64,000 bases of DNA from JAPHTQ01 sp050288165 (GTDB lineage: Bacteria > Pseudomonadota > Gammaproteobacteria > Thiohalomonadales > Thiohalomonadaceae), in contig JBNKDG010000004.1 in the NCBI GenBank assembly GCA_050288165.1, positions 252,143-316,142 of the forward strand. Direction: 5' to 3'. The notes under the pieces were generated by a model. It was not told the origin of the DNA, did not search any database, and saw only the letters and a program-made list of their open reading frames with translations. Positions 61,081 through 64,000 of the stretch are shown in pieces. A program made the position numbers and the translations under genes. Position 1 is the stretch's first letter; each line of letters opens with the position of its first letter.

Positions 61081-61416
61081 ATGCAAGTCACCACCGCTGT
61101 TCAGGCTCTTTCAGCCCTTGCCCAGGAGAATCGCCTGGCGGTTTTCCGTCTGTTAGTTCAGGCCGGTCCTGAAGGGTTGGTCGTCGGTCAGATTGCGGAT
61201 GAACTGGCTATCCCGGCGGCGACGCTCTCCTTTCACCTCAAGACCCTTGCTCAGGGTGGTCTGGTGAGTTCCCGTCAGGAGGGGCGCTTCGTCAGGTACG
61301 TGGCGGATTTTACTGCAATGCACAGCCTTATCGATTATCTCTCAGAAAACTGCTGCGGCGTTGATGCCTCGGCATGTGCACCATCCACCGCAACCAACAG
61401 AAAAAAACGCCCATGA
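61081..61416 (+). CDS. arsR: ArsR family arsenic-responsive repressor
   Basis: A 111-residue winged-helix repressor. The recognition helix region is IPAATLSFHLKTLAQGGLVSSRQEGRFVRY. Metalloid-binding cysteines are not in the classical helix position. They occur near the C terminus as C91, C92 and C99 (ENCCGVDASAC), a pattern seen in some proteobacterial As(III) sensors. Its stop overlaps the arsC start, and it should repress the operon until arsenite binds. Confidence 0.92.
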   Translation: MQVTTAVQALSALAQENRLAVFRLLVQAGPEGLVVGQIADELAIPAATLSFHLKTLAQGGLVSSRQEGRFVRYVADFTAMHSLIDYLSENCCGVDASACAPSTATNRKKRP

Positions 61417-61832
61417 CTAACGAAACATTGCCTACGGTTCTTATTCTCTGCACTGGCAACTCCTGCCGCTCACAGATGGCAGAGGCGCTGCTCAATCACG
61501 ACCTGGCCGGAAAGATTCATGCTGTCTCTGCCGGAACCCGACCTCAGCCCAAGGTGGCCGATGGTGCCGTCGCGGCGCTGCTGAAGCTGGATATTCCGAC
61601 GCACGATCTCTTTCCCAAGGATGTGGATGTTTTTCTCAATGAAGATATCGATCTGGTGGTGACGGTCTGTGACAACGCCAAGGAGAGCTGCCCGGTATTT
61701 CCCAAACCGGTAAAGTCCATTCATTTGCCGTTCCACGATCCTCACGGCGAACCACTGGAGTCGTTCATTCAGGTGCGCGATGAGATTAGAGAGAAACTGA
61801 TCCCTGCTGTGGAAAGGGAACTTGGATTGTGA
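61413..61832 (+). CDS. arsC: Arsenate reductase, thioredoxin-coupled type
   Basis: A 139-residue low-molecular-weight-phosphatase-fold reductase. The catalytic CX5R loop is CTGNSCRS (C13-R19). The resolving cysteines C86 and C93 (VCDNAKESC) have the seven-residue spacing of the thioredoxin-linked class, and D109 is in LPFHDP. It reduces arsenate to arsenite for export. It starts at ATG 61413 overlapping arsR and overlaps the exporter gene by four bases. Confidence 0.95.
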   Translation: MTNETLPTVLILCTGNSCRSQMAEALLNHDLAGKIHAVSAGTRPQPKVADGAVAALLKLDIPTHDLFPKDVDVFLNEDIDLVVTVCDNAKESCPVFPKPVKSIHLPFHDPHGEPLESFIQVRDEIREKLIPAVERELGL

Positions 61833-62902
61833 GTGCACAGTGCGAAACCACCGCCAGGCGTGCTGCCGGTGCGCCGATGAGTCTGTTCGAGCGTTGGCTC
61901 AGTCTGTGGGTGGCGCTCTGCATCGTTGCCGGGGTGGTGTTGGGGCAACTGCTGCCTGCCCCGTTTCAGGCATTGGGGCGGATGGAGGTGGCGCAGGTCA
62001 ACATTCCGGTCGGTCTTTTGATCTGGATAATGATTATCCCGATGCTGATGAAGGTCGACTTCAGTGCACTGCATCGGGTGCGGGAACACTGGCGCGGCAT
62101 CGGCGTTACCCTGTTCGTCAACTGGGCGGTCAAACCGTTCTCAATGGCGCTGCTGGCGTGGCTGTTTATTCGTCACTGGTTTGCGCCGCTGTTGCCTGCT
62201 GAGCAACTGGATAGCTATATCGCTGGGCTGATTCTGCTGGCTGCCGCGCCCTGTACCGCGATGGTGTTTGTCTGGAGCCGTCTCTCCAACGGCGATCCGG
62301 TGTTTACCCTGTCGCAGGTAGCGCTCAACGATACCATTATGGTCTTTGCTTTTGCCCCTATCGTCGGCCTGTTACTGGGCCTGTCGGCAATCACCGTGCC
62401 GTGGGATACCCTGTTTATCTCGGTAATGCTCTATATCGTTATTCCGGTGATCCTTGCCCAACTATGGCGACGTAATCTGCTGAAACAGAGTCAGGAAAGA
62501 TTCGACGCTACCCTGGCGACTCTTGGCCATCTCTCTATCATTGCACTGTTGGCGACACTGGTGTTGCTGTTTGCTTTCCAGGGTAAGGCGATCATCGAAC
62601 AGCCGTTGATTATCGCCCTGCTTGCGGTACCGATCCTGATCCAGGTCTTCTTCAATTCCGGATTGGCCTATTGGCTGAACCGTACGTTGAGGGAGAAACA
62701 CAACGTTGCCGGACCTTCGGCATTGATCGGCGCCTCCAATTTCTTCGAACTTGCAGTAGCTGCAGCGATTTCCCTGTTCGGTTTTGAATCAGGCGCGGCA
62801 CTTGCCACGGTTGTCGGCGTTTTGATCGAGGTACCGGTGATGTTGCTGGTGGTGAAGCTGGTTAATCGCAGCAAGGGGTGGTACGAATCAGGGTTGGTCT
62901 AG
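61829..62902 (+). CDS. acr3: Arsenite efflux transporter, ACR3 family
   Basis: A 357-residue inner-membrane carrier with ten hydrophobic helices. The family signature PCTAMVFVWS with its essential cysteine is in helix IV, and NDTIMVFAFAPIVGLLLG follows. The start is GTG 61829 (overlapping arsC) or ATG 61877 just before the first helix. It exports arsenite and possibly antimonite and completes an arsR-arsC-acr3 operon. Confidence 0.95.
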   Translation: MSAQCETTARRAAGAPMSLFERWLSLWVALCIVAGVVLGQLLPAPFQALGRMEVAQVNIPVGLLIWIMIIPMLMKVDFSALHRVREHWRGIGVTLFVNWAVKPFSMALLAWLFIRHWFAPLLPAEQLDSYIAGLILLAAAPCTAMVFVWSRLSNGDPVFTLSQVALNDTIMVFAFAPIVGLLLGLSAITVPWDTLFISVMLYIVIPVILAQLWRRNLLKQSQERFDATLATLGHLSIIALLATLVLLFAFQGKAIIEQPLIIALLAVPILIQVFFNSGLAYWLNRTLREKHNVAGPSALIGASNFFELAVAAAISLFGFESGAALATVVGVLIEVPVMLLVVKLVNRSKGWYESGLV

Positions 62903-62964
62903 TAGTTGAGCGCATTATACAGACGTGATAATTTTATCGCTGTTGTGTCTGTAAAGTTGTATAG

Positions 62965-63321
62965 ATGAGTATGTCCAAGCTTTCCGAACTGTTTTACGTC
63001 AAAGATTCAGGTATTCACGGTAAAGGGCTTTTCGCCCGCGTCCATATCAAGGAAGGTCATTTTCTCGGTACCTACGAAGGGCCGGAGACCACCGATCTGG
63101 AAAAAGGTGGGGATCATATCTTGTGGGTAGAAGAAGATAATGGTGGCTGGTTGGGTCGCGACGGCAAGAATATGCTGCGTTACATCAATCACCACGAAGA
63201 GCCCTGCGCGGAATTCGACGGTTTCGATCTGTTTGCTATTTCGGACATTCATCCCGATCGCGAGATAACGATTTACTACGGTGAGGAGTTTGTAGAGGCG
63301 ATTACTGCAGGCGAGCCTTAA
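62965..63321 (+). CDS. Small SET-domain protein
   Basis: A 118-residue protein that is a nearly bare SET domain. It has GKGLFARVHIKEGHFLGTYEG at the start, RYINHHEEPCAEFDGFDL (the NHxxxPC knot) and ITIYYGEEF at the end. SET domains are lysine methyltransferases using SAM. In bacteria they may act on histone-like or ribosomal proteins, and the substrate here is unknown. No post-SET cysteines are present. Confidence 0.85.
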   Translation: MSMSKLSELFYVKDSGIHGKGLFARVHIKEGHFLGTYEGPETTDLEKGGDHILWVEEDNGGWLGRDGKNMLRYINHHEEPCAEFDGFDLFAISDIHPDREITIYYGEEFVEAITAGEP

Positions 63322-63391
63322 ACACTGACTCCACTCCCTATATTGGCGTATGATGTGCCCGATGTCGTGAAGAGCTTTGGTGCGTCGTGAT

Positions 63392-64000
63392 ATGTCCTCC
63401 TCCTGGTTTGCAAGGCCCGTTTATAAACAGGTTAGATATTTCAGTATCGCTCTGTTATCTGTTTTTTTTGTGCTCGGGTTCAGCAATAGCCTGTTCTGGG
63501 TTGTAGCCGTCGTTTATATTGTTCTTTGGGGTGCGCTCACAACCTATACCGCCTGTCGTATCGAATCGGGTTATTACATTTCTACGGTGAATTATTTTCG
63601 CGATGCAGGAAACCGGATATGCATTACTTTCGATGATGGACCATGCGAACAGACAACCGCTGTCCTGGACAAACTCAAGGAGTGCAATGTCAGGGCGAGC
63701 TTCTTCTGTATCGGTGAGCAGGTAGAGCACAATCCTGATATTGCCAGACGGATTGTCGAGGAAGGGCATACGCTTGGTAACCACTCATTCGCACACAGAT
63801 TTACTTTCCCTATACAAGCTGGTCGTAAAATTAAAAAAGAAATATTGCGCGCTCAGGACCTGATTGCAAAAATGACAGGCCGTCCCCCCATTTTTTTCCG
63901 CCCCCCTTTCGGCGTGACTAACCCTTTGCTTGCCGTTGCACTGGAAAACAGCGGGCTAACCACCGTAGGTTGGTCAATTCGTTCGTTGGATACCGTAACC
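63392..64000 (+). CDS. Polysaccharide deacetylase (NodB/CE4), 5' part
   Basis: The frame runs off the window end; 203 residues are visible. Two hydrophobic segments (about 17-50) anchor it in the inner membrane. The NodB domain begins at about 75 with TFDDGP (79-84), the metal-binding HSFAH (131-135) and RPPFG (170-174). It should deacetylate an N-acetylated sugar polymer or lipid-linked sugar. The start could also be GTG 63380, four codons earlier, behind GAAGAG. Whether glycosyltransferase genes follow cannot be seen. Confidence 0.9.
   Translation, partial: MSSSWFARPVYKQVRYFSIALLSVFFVLGFSNSLFWVVAVVYIVLWGALTTYTACRIESGYYISTVNYFRDAGNRICITFDDGPCEQTTAVLDKLKECNVRASFFCIGEQVEHNPDIARRIVEEGHTLGNHSFAHRFTFPIQAGRKIKKEILRAQDLIAKMTGRPPIFFRPPFGVTNPLLAVALENSGLTTVGWSIRSLDTVT

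Overview
The window reads as chromosome of a gammaproteobacterium with moderately high GC. Typical markers are AmpD/AmpE, a classical two-domain ArgA with ArgE, Dam methylase, PepN of the HEXXH/GAMEN type, the RppH-PtsP pair and a full PhoBR-Pst system. Several outer-membrane proteins (BtuB, a DUF1302 protein, an omptin) confirm a Gram-negative envelope. The mix of genes suggests a free-living, probably aquatic or sediment organism, but I cannot name a genus. No rRNA, tRNA, CRISPR array or complete insertion sequence is visible. Calls rest on reading translated sequence and motifs; no database search was possible.

Layout. 1-3.4 kb: the end of a DUF1538 membrane protein, a PII-like protein, a CBS-domain protein, a thioredoxin-like protein, then ampD-ampE and a clear terminator. 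3.4-6.3 kb: the lower cobalamin pathway cobU-cobT-cobC-cobS. 6.3-12.9 kb: pepN, two lipoproteins, a diguanylate cyclase and small conserved proteins. 12.9-26 kb: a second, dispersed cobalamin block with cobQ and btuF divergent, btuB-tonB-like-adenosyltransferase behind a cobalamin riboswitch, and HAD-btuC-btuD. It is interrupted by an ornithine-lipid synthase (olsF-like), an omptin protease gene and an orphan parA. 26-34 kb: rppH-ptsP, an EAL/HDOD protein, dam, argA and argE. 34-36 kb: a low-GC patch of three small membrane-protein genes between two repeat-rich noncoding stretches. 36-39 kb: a coupled pair encoding a GNAT/C39-peptidase fusion and a RimK-like ATP-grasp ligase, then a CZB zinc-binding protein. 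39-45 kb: a tetR-RND-LolA-like-DUF1302 operon. 45-60 kb: a PstS-OmpA fusion, ilvD, phoBR, pstS and pstCAB-phoU, with several unrelated genes between pstS and pstC. 60-64 kb: a HEPN-motif protein, an arsR-arsC-ACR3 operon, a SET-domain protein and the start of a polysaccharide deacetylase.

How the genes work together. Two physiological themes dominate. The first is cobalamin uptake, adenosylation and nucleotide-loop assembly: BtuB/TonB-like/BtuF/BtuCD, a PduO-type adenosyltransferase, CobQ and CobUTCS. The second is phosphate starvation. I find GTCA half-sites phased at exactly 11 bp (Pho boxes) before phoB, pstS and pstC. They also occur before two genes that are not part of the pst locus: the PstS-OmpA fusion and the olsF-like ornithine-lipid synthase 35 kb away. 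A phosphorus-free-lipid gene under a Pho box makes good biological sense and is the best-supported new observation here. The GNAT-C39/RimK-like pair is the best candidate for an incompletely described enzymatic system. Short palindromic repeats of several families recur between genes and mark likely sites of rearrangement.
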